Shown one piece after another: positions 1 through 11,800 of a DNA stretch of 64,000 nucleotides. The DNA lies in assembly GCA_002005505.1 (NCBI GenBank), contig KV908632.1:67791-131790 (forward strand). Direction: 5' to 3'. The translations under genes were made by a program, and so were the position numbers. Source of the stretch: Botryococcus braunii (Eukaryota > Chlorophyta > Trebouxiophyceae). Numbering within the stretch: position 1 is the first letter of the stretch; every line of letters starts with the position of its first letter. The notes beneath the pieces were generated by a model. It was given only the letters and a program-made list of their open reading frames with translations, ran no database searches and had not been told where the DNA came from.

Positions 1-1338
1 TGATCTCTGTCAGTGGCAATTAATCGTCCTCTGATCATATTACTATGGTGAAGGGAACCTGGGATCCACTGGTTAGAGATTGAGCTCAACCCATTGACTT
101 GGATGATAGACCTAGAATACAACGTTAATCCAAGTTGGACGTCAGCGCGTAGATTTTATTGGTCAGCGAAGTCTGGTTTATGGCTTCGTGGTCGGAGCAG
201 CAGGTCAGACATTCGATGGAAGAAGAAGAAGAAGAACGATTACCATGGATTATTCTCTCCAAGCAAGCTTGCTATGTCTCACCTGCGCATACTCTTCGTT
301 CGGCATGCGTCCTTAACTGTGTTAACAACGTTCCGCATGCTTGTTACACAACCGGTAAACCCCGACTGGTGAGAAGCGTGTATCGCTTTTAATCATGTGT
401 TAGCACCCAAAGCATTGATGAGTCCAACTGGCGCAGGTGTTAGTGAATATGTCGAATGATATCCATCACCTGCGGTAGTAAAAATGTGGGCTTTGGGGTT
501 GCAGGTAAGAGTAGGCAGGAGTCGCACGTTTAGTCATACATATATGTGCATGTTTAGATTCATTTCCTTTGTAACAGACATTCGATGGAATATTCTCTCC
601 AAGCAAGCTTGCTATGTCTCACCTGCGCATACTCTTGTTCAGCATGCGTCCTTAACTGTGTTAACAACGTCCCGCATGCTTATTACACCGGTGTTAGTGA
701 ATATGTCGAATGACATCCATCACCAGCGGTAGCAAGAATGTCGGCTTTGGGTTGCAGGTGTGCTCATATGTCTACCGTTATGACCAACTGATTGATGCGG
801 TTGTGGATTGGTGTCGCTCTTCTGCGAATTAATCATCTAAACAGCGGCTATTTAATTCAACTACGACAGATGTGAGGTTCTTTTCCCTCGTCGCCTGAGA
901 CCCCCCATTGGTAGTTCCTTCTGCTTTCAGTGGGTTCGTGACTCATGGAATAATAATAAGGGGTTCACACTTCCCGTACTACACATTGATGCAGATGCTT
1001 TGCAAGACGTTCAATGGGAAGTTCTCGGTGGACGTCTGGCTCTCTTAAGACCATGCCACACATGATACAATTGTGTGCATTTTGCACAGGCTAAAATATA
1101 TATGCTTATACCTATGATGATTTTAAACCCTGGCTGGTTCAATTTTCAGAAGTCTGTTTAACAATTTCATTTTATCCCTCTATCGTGAACGTACCTTTAT
1201 GGCACCTTCGAGTACAAAAATAACCAGCATCGCAGGACTGGTGCACAAGTGACAAGATGACAATGTTGGTATTAGAGTAGGCCCTTGAACAAGCTCTGAC
1301 AAGACACCTATTTTTCTATAATACATTGGCGCGCGCAC
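1..1338. repeat. Non-coding stretch with a diverged direct repeat (206-479 and 574-731)
   Basis: No supported gene is visible. Two blocks of the same sequence occur in direct orientation: 206-479 and 574-731. Both begin with a CATTCGATGG motif, run through a shared stretch containing AAGCAAGCTTGCTATGTC, and end with a shared GTGTTAGTGAATATGTCGAA segment. The first copy has an extra GAA-rich insertion and extra sequence before the final segment. The blocks look like decayed tandem copies of a mobile-element end, but no element could be assigned. The short open frames here do not resemble known proteins. Confidence 0.6.
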
Positions 1339-1494
<156 letters not shown>

Positions 1495-1545
1495 TGACAG
1501 TCCTAATGATCGCATCCACGATATCCCCCAGAAAGGATCTACATA

Positions 1546-2380
1546 TGTCCTGATCGAAAGGTTACATTGATCTTCTTTAGGAAGACCCATATTGCATACT
1601 GTACAATTGGAGGTACAAATAACTAACTGACTTATACCTTAACCATTTTGTCCAATTTGCTAATATTGATACTGCATAATGCTTGAGTTGCAGTAAATAA
1701 GTCAAATATACAAAGTGCATGAGGACTTTCTGCCATTGTCTCAAGTAGATATTGGAGCATAAGTCCACTTGCTATAGTAAACCAAAGTAGCATATGAAGC
1801 TGCAGCACTTATAATGTCTAGTGCTAAAAACCAAAAGATCAACACTTCTGAACTGCCAGTGTTCTCTTTGAAAGCAAACAACTAGCACTTAGACATTTCT
1901 AATGCTTCAGTCAGCTCCATAGTGATCTCATCTCAGCAAAGGTGAACAGTAATGTCAATCAAAGCTAAACAGAAATGTCAATCAGCTTCTTCTTAAGTTA
2001 CTGCATGGGCTCATCCCATTCGGCTGTATCCACATCTTGCATGAGCTGCTGCATTTCCTTCTTTCGCAGCCTCCTTTCCTTATGAGAAAGCTTCTTGCCT
2101 TTGCGGATGGAGAGCACTTGCAATTTTGTCAGAGTTCCATTCTGCGAGTTCAACCATTCCCCCTTGTTCTAAAACTTCTCCTCATGAAAAGTCAAAAATG
2201 AAAAATGAGCAAATAAACAACTCCACTTGTAATGCCCGACGAGCGACTTTCCAGCCGCGCCTCTTAAAGGGCGAAACCTTGGATAGTCCGAAGTACTTTC
2301 ACGTGAGGAGATGTACTGCTAGTGGACACGTCACTAGCGTACCAGGTTCGCTAAGAACAAGACTAAAAAGCACCAGGACA
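1546..2380 (-). repeat. Element A 3' LTR
   Basis: An 835-bp block bounded by TGTCCTG and CAGGACA. The motif at its outer end (plus strand TGTCCTGATC then GAAAGG, 1546-1561) is repeated just inside the element at 2385-2400, separated from the LTR by TATA. The block resembles the LTR of element B (12159-13150) at both ends, including a shared AAGATCAA(A)TGTAAC stretch near the outer end, but the bodies have diverged. The identification as an LTR rests on this comparison and on position after integrase. No clear polypurine tract precedes it. Confidence 0.6.
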
Positions 2381-2753
2381 TATATGTCCTGATCCAAAAG
2401 GGAATGACTGATACCTGATAGTCGAATTCCCGTGCGGTTTCTCCAAAAGGATACCGGATCATCCTCGTTCTTGCTTCCGCACTAGAACGAATGTCATCCA
2501 GTACTAACTTGACATTGCAAAAAGCATCATGTCGAGCGTCCCACTCTTGCTTATCACCACACCATAGGTCTACTACCTCGGAGTCCGTTAGGTCCTGAGA
2601 TAGCACTTTATCAATGAACTCTTTCACTGGCAATAATTTAGAAGACACATCCGCTACTCGAAGCGCATTCGCGACAATTCTCAAACTCGGTTCCTGAGTC
2701 GGTGCCTGAGGCTCCGGTTGCATTTCCGAATCGAGATTCATCGCGGGATTCAT
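1998..2753 (-). CDS. Post-pol ORF of element A, possibly two exons, basic C-terminus
   Basis: An ATG at 2753 opens 113 codons with an acidic, proline-rich start (MNPAMNLDSEMQPEPQ) followed by probably helical sequence. The open frame continues to 2334. At 2415/2414 there is a CAG|GTATCA donor-like site and at 2142/2141 a CGCAG|AAT acceptor-like site. Joining them in phase 0 adds 47 residues rich in lysine and arginine (for example HKERRLRKKEM), ending at the stop 2000-1998. The second exon lies inside the 3' LTR. Element B has the same layout. The position, downstream of integrase on the same strand, is where env-like or accessory ORFs sit in LTR elements. No transmembrane segment is evident and no family is recognised. 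The splice is inferred, not shown. Confidence 0.35.
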
Positions 2754-3499
2754 GGCGGGCGTTACTGATTTGAAAGTAGATCAAAACTTGCAAAACTCGA
2801 AATCAACGAAATTCTGACGCTCCGAGTCGGTCCGATCGGTTCTTATAGACCGAACCGAGCCAAACCAAGCCATTGCCTAAATCACCAGTGTTACTCCTCC
2901 CGTGGGTAACTCCTGTACTGCTCTCCATCAGAAAGTGCATTTTCCATCAATACGCAGCAGGAAATCCCATCAGGGGGCGGAGGTTACGAAACCACACTTA
3001 AAGGGAGAACACAACACCATGGTGGTGTCCATGCTCTAAGTCTCCACAACCGCGAGCTCCATCTTGCTCCGAACGGTTGGAGTATACCAGCAACCGCGAG
3101 CTCCATCTTGCTCCGAACGGTTGGGTCTTACCAGCAACCGCGAGCTCCATCTTGCTCCGAACGGTTGGGCGTAATGCGTCCAGGTACAGGTCCAAGGTAC
3201 ACGTACGGGTACAGGCACAGGTTCTCGTCCAGGTACTCGTCCAGGTACACAAAAGTATAACAAAACATATATGGTGAACTTGAAATAACAACATGAACAG
3301 CGCAATTTGCTACCACAATATACGACCATCACCAAGACAATCAGGTTGGACCGCCACATCCACATCTCCACAAGTCATGGACAAGTCTGCTGTTGGGTTT
3401 ACAAAGTTAGGACAGAGTCCTTCCCCCCCCCCCCAAGCCAGCAGGCAGCTTTTCATGATACTTCACAAGATGACTTGTGTGGCGTTTGAATTCTCTTGG
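2754..3499 (-). repeat. Spacer between integrase and post-pol ORF of element A, with tandem repeats
   Basis: Three direct copies of a 44-bp unit containing CGCGAGCTCCATCTTGCTCC occupy about 3047-3178. They are followed at 3178-3250 by irregular repeats built on CCAGGTAC / AGGTACACG. A C12 run lies at 3423-3434. No gene is visible. The equivalent spacer in element B also carries short tandem repeats of different sequence. Confidence 0.8.
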
Positions 3500-5147
3500 C
3501 TATTTATGTTTGGTTTGTCCAGTGCGCAGCAATGCAATGTTGTGCGAGTGATTGATTGCAACAACAAGAAAGGGGCCTTTAACACAAGTTTTCAGAGGAC
3601 CAGCATTTTGAGTGATTTCTAGCACCAGGTCTCCTACTTTGATTTCTTTGTTAGGCGTTTTGGGTCCCATGCGTTTGATGCGGGCCATGACATTCTCATG
3701 CATGTTTTTGTCAATTGCAAGTACAGCAGCTTCTTGCTGTATTCTGAGTTTATCTTGCAACTGCTGAAAATATTCATGATGACCCAACACTGGAGAAATT
3801 TTCACAGATTTTGCTAAAACATCTGCCACAGCAAGGGGAAGCTTAGGCAGGAAACCATACAGCATTTCAAATGGAGCCATCCCATTTAAAGAAGTGTGGG
3901 GCCGACGCATATACGCAAATCTCATAGCATGCAATGCGGGAACCCAATCAGCAGGGTGCTCATTGAAAAATGCAGTTAGCATAGTTTTCATGGATTTGAC
4001 AAGCCGCTCAGCCACACCATTGGCTGAGGGGTGATTTGCAGAGGTATAAACATGATAGATGCCAAGCCGGGATACCATGTGTGCGAAGTCAGACTTAAAC
4101 TCGCCACCATTGTCAGTAGTAATCACAGAAGGGGCCCCATATCTACATATCCAATGATTATAAAAGGCATGTGCAATGGTTTCAGGTTGTTTGTTTTCGA
4201 CAGGAACAAATTCCGCAACCTTTGTGAAGTAGTCAACCATGACAGCCACATAGACATGAGAAGTGTCACGTTTTCCCGAGAGAGGATCAGCTAACATCTT
4301 GTCAATTGGACCAAATAAGTCAAGATGCACGTGAGCCATGGGGTGATACAAGGCAGGTCTCTCCGGAGGAACGTACACAGGCACATTTGCTTTCACTTTC
4401 TGACATGCATCGCAGGTTTTGACAAACAAAGCAATATCGTCTTTGATGCCGGGCCACTGAAAGTGCTGGTGCATCACAACAAGAGTTTGTGACACACCAG
4501 AATGACCCAACACATCATGAATCATTGAAATAATATCCCACCTAAATTCTACAGGTGGATAAACTAGCCATCTAGAAGGCCTTCCCCTTATCTTCTTATA
4601 TATCATGAGCCAGCCCGGTATCTTTGGGTGCTTCAACATGTATGAAGCTCTGACTCTGATAGTAGAAGCCTTTTGGGGTATCAAATCACAAAGTAAAGAC
4701 AAGTCATGACCGGATTCAATATACTGCATCATCGGATCATTTTCAGACAAAAAGGGTTCCGTGTGTTTGTACAATAACGGTGTTTCCTTGTTTTTCACTT
4801 CTTCCAATTTGGATCCACCTTTCTCTCCAAAGAATGGGTCACAGGCAGGACAATACCAGCATCCTCCTGGCACAAGAGAACGAGGGGGCACTAAACAGCG
4901 CAAGTGAAAGCAACGGTTGCATCCATCGTATATGACAATATTATCATGTCCTTGCGGGTTACCACACACAACACAAGGGATTTTGTCCAGATCACTTTGC
5001 CTTGCAGCATTTTGTGGCCAGACAGGCTTCACAGCACACGCATATACAGCAGCAGCACTCAAACAACGAGAAAGACAATCAGCCACAAGGTTTTCCTCGC
5101 CCTTCTTATATTTGACTTCATAGTCAAACTCTTGCAAGGCAATGGCC
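3500..5147 (-). pseudogene. Element A integrase with upstream PHD finger (3' part of pol)
   Basis: The frame enters from the solo LTR at 5147 with the end of RNase H (LQEFDYEVKYKKGEENLVAD) and continues into a PHD-finger region (plus about 4840-4980). Next come the integrase zinc-binding region (HSGVSQTLVVMHQHF then CDACQK) and the catalytic core. The core carries an Asp in LDLFGP, an Asp in ITTDNGGEF and a Glu in HPSANGVAERL, so the D,D,E triad is present. In the PHD finger the expected third zinc ligand is tyrosine (IYDGCNRC), where element B has cysteine (LCDGCNRC), so zinc binding is probably lost. The frame stops soon after a TGQT motif, where B continues for about 70 residues more. The solo LTR separates this piece from the rest of pol, so I call it a pseudogene. 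Confidence 0.85.
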
Positions 5148-6527
5148 TGTCGTGAAATGGCGTGTGGCTGTGACTGCAAGTGGACAATCAATAATTGTTG
5201 TGTTTATGATGCGAAACCGGTAGAAATATGATGCCGGCGAAAGAGAGACACTTGACAGCTCGGAATCGAAGAAGAAGAAGAAGTTACATCTGTGAATCGA
5301 GTGGAAATTGTGATAGTACATCTTCATCCCATTGGGGAATAAGACCTAGAAAAAGGGCAAGACCTTTTGCCCTGTGGCTCCTGATTTCTGGCCCCTTTCA
5401 AGGCCAATTAGGACCCTCAGGAAGTCCCGTGTTAGGGATTACAGCCAGAAGTAGACATTGGCTTCAGACTGAATAGATTTACCTTCTCGTGGGTGCTGTG
5501 TGGTGTCGCCCCATGGAAGTGATCGGCACTTAAAGGCACCTACCGATAGATGCCGACGGATGTACCTGAACCTAAATATTGATGATTTGGCAATTCTAAG
5601 CCGATCAAGACCGTTTCAGGTCTATTCCTAAAAGTTAGCTGCGTGAGAGCTACGCCGGTACGCTCATGAAAGCGCCGGTTGTATATAAAGAGGGATGCCT
5701 CCCCCTCACAGTGACAGTGAGATTCCAGAAAGTATGGTTGTAAAAGGTTTGCCACAAAATCTGCCTCCTGTCCGGGCCGCGCCCCGATAGTGTGTTATGA
5801 GTCCTGATTGAATGATCGTTGTTAGTCCCACCAAAGCAATACCTGCAGTGAAACCTGCCTGATTGTCTCATTTACGTAAGAATATCGAAATTATTGAGCA
5901 ACACCCCAGCAACAACTTTGTGCGAGTAACGTAGTACCATAAGCCAAGGAGCCGTAATACCCACGCGGGGATCCGCAACGACGCCACCGAGTACGAGTAA
6001 GTGCAAACACTTTAGACGAGATCAAACATTAAATACAGTTATAAGCAACACTTAGGTGAAGCAACAGCACCTAGAACAAGCCGCACGTTCAGTGCCACGC
6101 ACCCAAGCCGTAAGGAACAATCGTCCCAAGCCCTCGAGCCAAGGAAGAATAGATACAACCTTGAATAGCCTTGCAAGCTCGCCAAATATAGTTTTAGTAA
6201 TAACAGAACCGTGAAAGACGCAATCGTTTAAGTCCTCTCAACCGTAGCCGCACAGCTAGGTAGCCGCGCGCCTCACCGACTAAAATAGTCCGGCCAACCA
6301 GAAACAAGCCGGCCAGCCGAATCCGCAATCCGGAGCCTTTCCCCGGACCGTAAATCAATTATCACACCGTAACAGCTAGGTCTCAGGGCCGTAATCCCTG
6401 GGTGGCGATCCGACCAATCGATTCGAACCTACATTTATAACCCCGCAGCCCGACTGAATCTCGCTAACTAACCGAAAAATTTTGTGGGGGTACCGTTGGG
6501 CACGGAACCCTGTAGAAGCACGCTACA
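5148..6527 (+). mobile_element. Solo LTR of family E, inserted in element A pol
   Basis: A 1380-bp sequence from TGTCGTGAAATGG to AAGCACGCTACA, flanked by the 4-bp duplication GGCC (5144-5147 and 6528-6531). It matches the LTRs of E1 (36977-38315 and 45541-46618) nearly throughout. The main visible length difference is a GAA-repeat expansion at 5269-5282. Compared with the inner end of the E1 5' LTR it carries 13 extra bases (6515-6527) after the shared ...CCCTGTA. This is the outer-end motif B2 of family E. Removing the solo LTR plus one GGCC restores an open RNase H frame across the site, which supports the boundaries. Confidence 0.93.
5682..5690 (+). promoter_or_regulatory. TATA box in family E LTR (solo copy)
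   Basis: TATATAAAG followed by AGGGATGCC. The same site occurs in the other two family E LTRs, at 37482-37490 and 46043-46051. Its position in the LTR fits a U3 promoter with transcription starting about 25-35 bases downstream. Confidence 0.55.
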
Positions 6528-6996
6528 GGCCCACCTTTCTAACTTACTGCTTTTATGTCGCTTTGAATTTAACCATTGTAATGCGGAATGATCAGTGTAG
6601 ACAGTGAACTTCTTTCCATCCAAATAAATTCGAAACTTGTTGATAGCCCAGAACAAAGCAAGACACTCTCCTTCCGTCGGTGAATAATTTTGTTCCGCAG
6701 AAGTGAGTAGTCGGGATGCATAAGCTACCGGATGATCAAATTGAGTATCCGGGTCAATTTGACTCAACACAGCACCCACTGCCAGTTTGGACCAGTCAGT
6801 GGTAAGGATGAAAGGTAAATCAAGGCGGGGCATCCGCAAAACAGGCGGAGAGGTCATCACTCTTTTCAATTCATCAAATGCATTTTGGCATGCGGGTGTC
6901 CATTCCCATTTAACTTGTGCACATTTCTTGGTTAAATACGACATGGGGGCAGTTTTCAAAGCAAAGTTTTCAACATAACCCCTATAGTATCCATAT
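6528..6996 (-). pseudogene. Element A RNase H region, cut by solo LTR
   Basis: On the minus strand this encodes the RT connection and RNase H: WEWTPACQNAFDELK, then ILTTDWSKLAVGAVLSQ, then a YSPTEGECLALFWA motif and VYTDHSALQWL. Both align well with element B (15820-16290). The frame differs from that of the RT piece upstream: near 6995 the RT frame runs into a stop while the YYRGYVENF sequence continues in another frame, so a small indel lies there. At 6531 the frame runs into the solo LTR and ends in unrelated residues. Confidence 0.85.
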
Positions 6997-8157
6997 GCAC
7001 TCTAGTACAGACCTAACCATGTGAATGTCACGAGGGACAGGAAGTGCCAAAATTGCAGCAATGTTTTCAGGGTCCGGCTTCATTTCACCGTTCCCAACAA
7101 TGTGACCAAGCGCCTTGATGCGCGGAGCTCCAAATATACATTTTGGTAACTTCAACTTGATATGGTATTCAGCTAATTTCGCGAACACACTTTCAACATG
7201 AATAATGTGTTCTCCCCAGGTCTTAGAAAAGATGTAGATATCATCAAGATACACAGCAGTGAAATCACTCTGACCAATAATGTGGTCCATTAACCTCTGA
7301 AACGTGCTAGAAGCATTTTTAAGACCAAAAGGCATTCGCAACCACTCATACTTTCCAGTAGGGGTCATGAACCCAGTGTATTTCCGGTCACTGACATGCA
7401 TAGGAACTTGCCAAAAGGCAGATGCAATATCAACACTGGAAAAATAATTTGCTTTGGCCATTCTTCGCAACATCGCATCAATAACGGGCAAAGGATACGG
7501 GTCAGGGATGGTCACTTTGTTCAGAGGTCTGAAGTCAATGCACAAACGCAAAGTGCCATCATGTTTCTTGACAATCACAGGAGCTGATACCCATGGGGAA
7601 TCCGAGGGTTGAATAATTCCAAGTTTTAACAGCATGTCTATCTCCTTGATCATGAACTCGCGTTCTCTCTCGGAGTACGTAGACATGTGGCGAAAGCGAG
7701 AAGGAGGGGATGCATCAGGTTGCACAGTAATACGGTGACAGATTTCAGGATGTGCTATGCGTCCCAAGTCATCAGATCCAGTGCTAAACAATTGAGCATA
7801 TTTTGACAGTAAAATTTCAATGGCCCTCTTCTTCTCCTCGTCTTCAGGCAGAAGTTTCGGAACCGCAAGTACTTCGCACGCAATAACATTCTCACCAAAT
7901 AGATCTACATCCTCAATTTGCAGGGAGTGCATGGATATGAGAGATGTAGGTGGGAGGAACGGCACAGCATTACTATCTCCATAACACTGCAGATCTCCCC
8001 TCACATCAATAGAAAATGGTAAAAGGGAAGATTCGCACTTGCAGCCTCGTATTACTTGCTGCAGTGGATCAAAAGCCCACAATTCAGGGGGCAGACGCGT
8101 CTTCGGCGTCCAGTCGTTCCAGATGCATTCAATCTCCATCTCCATCAGCAGCTGCAC
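6982..8157 (-). pseudogene. Element A reverse transcriptase (second ORF start to RT)
   Basis: The frame opens near 8157 with an N-terminal region also seen in element B (23523 down), through an STYSERERE motif, and then the RT palm: SPWVSAPVIVKKHDG, LCIDFRPLN, a MPFGLKNASSTFQRLMD block and the catalytic VYLDDIYIFS. The YLDD is at about plus 7240. It stops at 6982 after a frame break near 6995. In B the equivalent ORF starts at an ATG about 55 bases after the gag-protease stop, so gag-protease and RT-integrase appear to be two ORFs in this lineage. The RT core itself looks intact; the frameshift and the nested LTR make the gene non-functional. Confidence 0.88.
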
Positions 8158-8302
8158 ACAAGTTAGTGCACCTAACCTAACACATTCAGAGTAAGTTTCT
8201 TGGTGGTGAATTTGATGGGCAAGGTCTGATAAGGACGGTAAGGTTCCTTGACTATCATGTTGTTTTGAGGGACCCCTATTGCTAATTGGGCATTTGCAGG
8301 TT

Positions 8303-8862
8303 TTATTTGCAAATTATACATGAACATGAATGAAAACCCAAGTAGTCCGTGGTCAAATTCTCAACAATCAAGAAATCCATAGTATAAAAGGCCTTGCCAA
8401 TCACAATCCTAGCCTTGGAGATGGATTCCACAGTAATGGTACCAGATTTCCCGTCAGCTAACTGGATGTGAAAAGGCTTGATTTTATGCAACACCGCTTC
8501 AGAGCCCATGCAACCGCCATTTCTGGCAAAGGCTCTCCTCGACATCAGATTAACGTTACATCCGGTATCTAGGTACGCTGCCCTAAATGCATTGGGCATC
8601 ACTGCCCCGGACTTATCCATCAACTGAAAACCTACTGTAGGCATCGAAGCAGCAGGAATGAAAAGGGATGGTACCTTGGCCAGTGCCGCTTGCAGGTAAC
8701 TCTGTTGTGTGATGTCTTCTTCTTCCACCGGTACGGAGGCTTGGTACGAAGGAGACAACAAAGAAAAGATGGGTACTACAGCAAGATTTTTAATACTAAC
8801 AGCAGATTCAACATGAGTGTGAACATTGCAGTTTGCGTAATGCGGTTGAGGATTGCGAGGTT
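8303..8862 (-). pseudogene. Element A aspartic protease region
   Basis: The frame is open from the G16 run at 8878-8863 and carries VPSLFIPAASMPTV and then the protease motif YLDTGCNVNLMS (a DTG-type catalytic triad in which C follows G). It matches the element B protease, which has HFDTGCNVNLMS. A second break near 8335 (after NLTTDYLG) diverts the frame to a stop at 8303, whereas B continues for roughly 60 residues more. In B, gag and protease are in one frame; in A they are out of frame. Confidence 0.8.
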
Positions 8863-11800
8863 CCCCCCCCCCCCCCCCTTAAACTGCAGTGGTTCAGAGT
8901 CTAAAGTGCATACCAGAGGGATGTTCATCTCTGCAGCTATAGACATCAAGGCATTTGACATGTTGATGACTGCCACCTTGTCAATGTCTTGTTTACCAAG
9001 CAGGTCATTAGTTGCCTCAATCCATGCAGGAAACTTTGGATTACGGCACAACTGAACAAGACTAAGAAAGGTGATTACAAACGAAGCATTACCTATCCGA
9101 GACTCGGGTGAATAAAAATATGGGTTGGGAGGATTAGGCTTGGGACCTTCCCTGTCCTGCTGCCTAAAATATTCTGCCCTATTCGGGCGCCTACCTTGCG
9201 CTGCATTCACTCCGAGTGGATCCAAACACGAATCGTAAATATTACCGGCCAGAGGTCCGAAGTCAGCATGGAACATGTTACACTGTACCTCAGGCTCTGG
9301 TGCAGGCTGAGATGCTGTCCTTGGTGGAGGCATATAATTAGCCATTGTTTCCTGATATGTCGGAGGTGGATTTGCTGCCAACTGCTGGCCTTGTGCAAGT
9401 GCTCGGAATTGCGTGATGTTGGCTTGCCGGCAATTCTGAAATTCTGCTACTTTTCTATCTGCAGCCGCCTTGGCATGCCTCTGCACATTCTCTGCAAAGT
9501 CCTCCTGGTGCAGGGGTGTATCTGACAGGTCCTTACTTTCCGGATTGTTCGAGTGCCGTGGCTGAACAATGTAATACTGGAATACTGGTTCCTTATCCGG
9601 ATTGGGTTGGTTCAGGAAAGTCAAACACAAATCCCCCTTTTCAGTATAATGCACCTGAGGTGCCACAGTGGTAACAACAGGTTTACCTTCCACAATATCT
9701 TGGGTGGTAATCATACGGTTCACTAGGATGTCAAATGGTAATTTTTCTTTCATGGCTATACATGAGCCTGGATTCAGAGGATTTGGTCCATATATTGGCT
9801 CAACATTACACAAGTAGTTACGAGCAAATTTAGCTAAATCCACTGTAGAGCCATTGTACAAGTTGTCATACGAATCCACATTGTTGTTAAATATCCAATC
9901 CGGTGTCTTAAGGGTACCATCCGGATGAGTGACATGATATTCGCGGATGTTTGGGATTTCGCCAAAGTGACCCAACGTGACAGGGTGGGGGTCACTGACA
10001 TCAGCGGGCCAATGAGGGGGCCTAACAACATGAGGCAATGTACATGGATCTGGAACACCTGCAGGCCTAGGCAATGAAGGGCCGGGTCTTACAGGACCTT
10101 GCGGTATAGCTGGTGCAGCTCTCGGAGGTGTGACAACTCTCCGAACTAGAATGCTGCTCTTGCTCGGATCATAAAATAAAGGGACTGATGCTGCAGCTAC
10201 TGCAGGCTTTGTTCGTACTGGCGGCCTGACTGATGTAGACTGCGGCACAGTTGGTTGCTTGAAGATCGCAGCCGTATCTATGACATTTGGAATAAAAATA
10301 TGTGGTCGCTGTGCCTGCCTTCTGACAGCCTGACGTTGCTGGTCGGACACATGCCGTGTTTGCCCACTGCCAGATCTATCTGATGCTGAAGATGGAGATA
10401 TCTCCGTCTGCCTGCCGTAATTAATGGGAGGCGGCGGGTCAATCTGCCTTGACTTCCTTTTCTTGTTCTTGGGCATCACTGTCTGCCAGGGGTACTCACG
10501 TGGTGTGGTCAAAGGCTCTGGCGTCTGCTGTGCTGGCTGGCTGATTGCTGGAGTTACGACGCGCGGGGCCTCGAGAGCCGGGCTTACCTTCCCGTGGCTA
10601 CGCTCTCGCGGAGAGATAGACATTGGTACAGGGGAGCCACCCCTACCACTCACATTTGCCTTAGGTTGATACACAGTTTTCCTAACTGCAGTAATTTGAT
10701 TCACCTTAAAAGGCTCTACTGCAGAGTGTATCCTTGTGATCCTATCTGATTCTTGTGGCATTGGTACCGCAGACCTCCCTACTATACCAGGTGTGGTAAG
10801 TGCAGGATTATCTGACACACCACCAACATCTACATCCTCCTCCTCATCTAAACCATCATCAACTTGGAGCATAAAAGAAGTGGCAAGAACCTCTTTAAAA
10901 ACATCAGCACCAGCAGCCTTGGCTTTGTTCTTTCTCTTCCTACCACCTTTATCATTCCCTTCCTCACCTTTCAATGCATTGGGGTCAATATTGGCAGCAT
11001 TGGACTGAGGAAGCTTCTCACCCTTAGCGTGCTTGGCTATCAATAAATCAGCATCACATTGCGAGGCCCATTTCTCTAAGTCTCCGAATGAGATAGGTTT
11101 TGCTGAGGTGCTCCTATCTAATGTCAGACGAGCTAACTTGTGCGTATGCAACATAAGCGGCTTACACTCGTCATTCATGGAGTTGGTAATTTGCAAAAAG
11201 ATCTCATCAGACTCGGGGACACCTACCCAGTGGTCATAACCCACATCAATGATGTGTGCAAGATACGACGTCGCTGACTGATTCTTTTGCTGATACTTAC
11301 CTCGCAAGGCATCGCGGTAAGAGGCAGTATCGGGTTTAAATACTTCACACAGGTCAGTAACATACTCATCGACATGATTGTACATTTTCCTTCCATGCAC
11401 ATCCTCAAAACGTCGAGCAACATCCTTATCAGCCTCAGCAGCTTTACGTACTATCATGAGCCTTTCGAGCTCATTCAGCCCCTGACCTTCTTGCCTCAAA
11501 GCACGAAATACTCTTTCTTTGTAGATTTGGATATTCGCACCTTTCTGCAGGGGTACGATAGCTTCCGTAAGCATCTTTCTTCTTAAGGCTTGCTCATGCT
11601 GTGAAGAAGACGATCTGCTGGGTTGTGTCTGCTGACTGACTGCACTGTTAACTCTCATTGCTGATGCAACAGCTGACTCGATGACATCGTGCAGACGAGA
11701 GGTATTGTGACGTATGCTCCTGTTAATAAACCTTGTAAAATTATCCATTAAAACAACCACAGCATCATAGGGAGCCCTATGGTTTACTGCAAGACATGAA

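Noticed and set aside
2334..2753. Viral envelope gene after integrase
   Set aside because: Position fits, but no signal peptide, transmembrane segment or cysteine pattern is visible; left as an unknown accessory ORF.
3047..3178. CRISPR-like array
   Set aside because: Three 44-bp direct copies with almost no spacer, in a eukaryotic retroelement; a plain tandem repeat.
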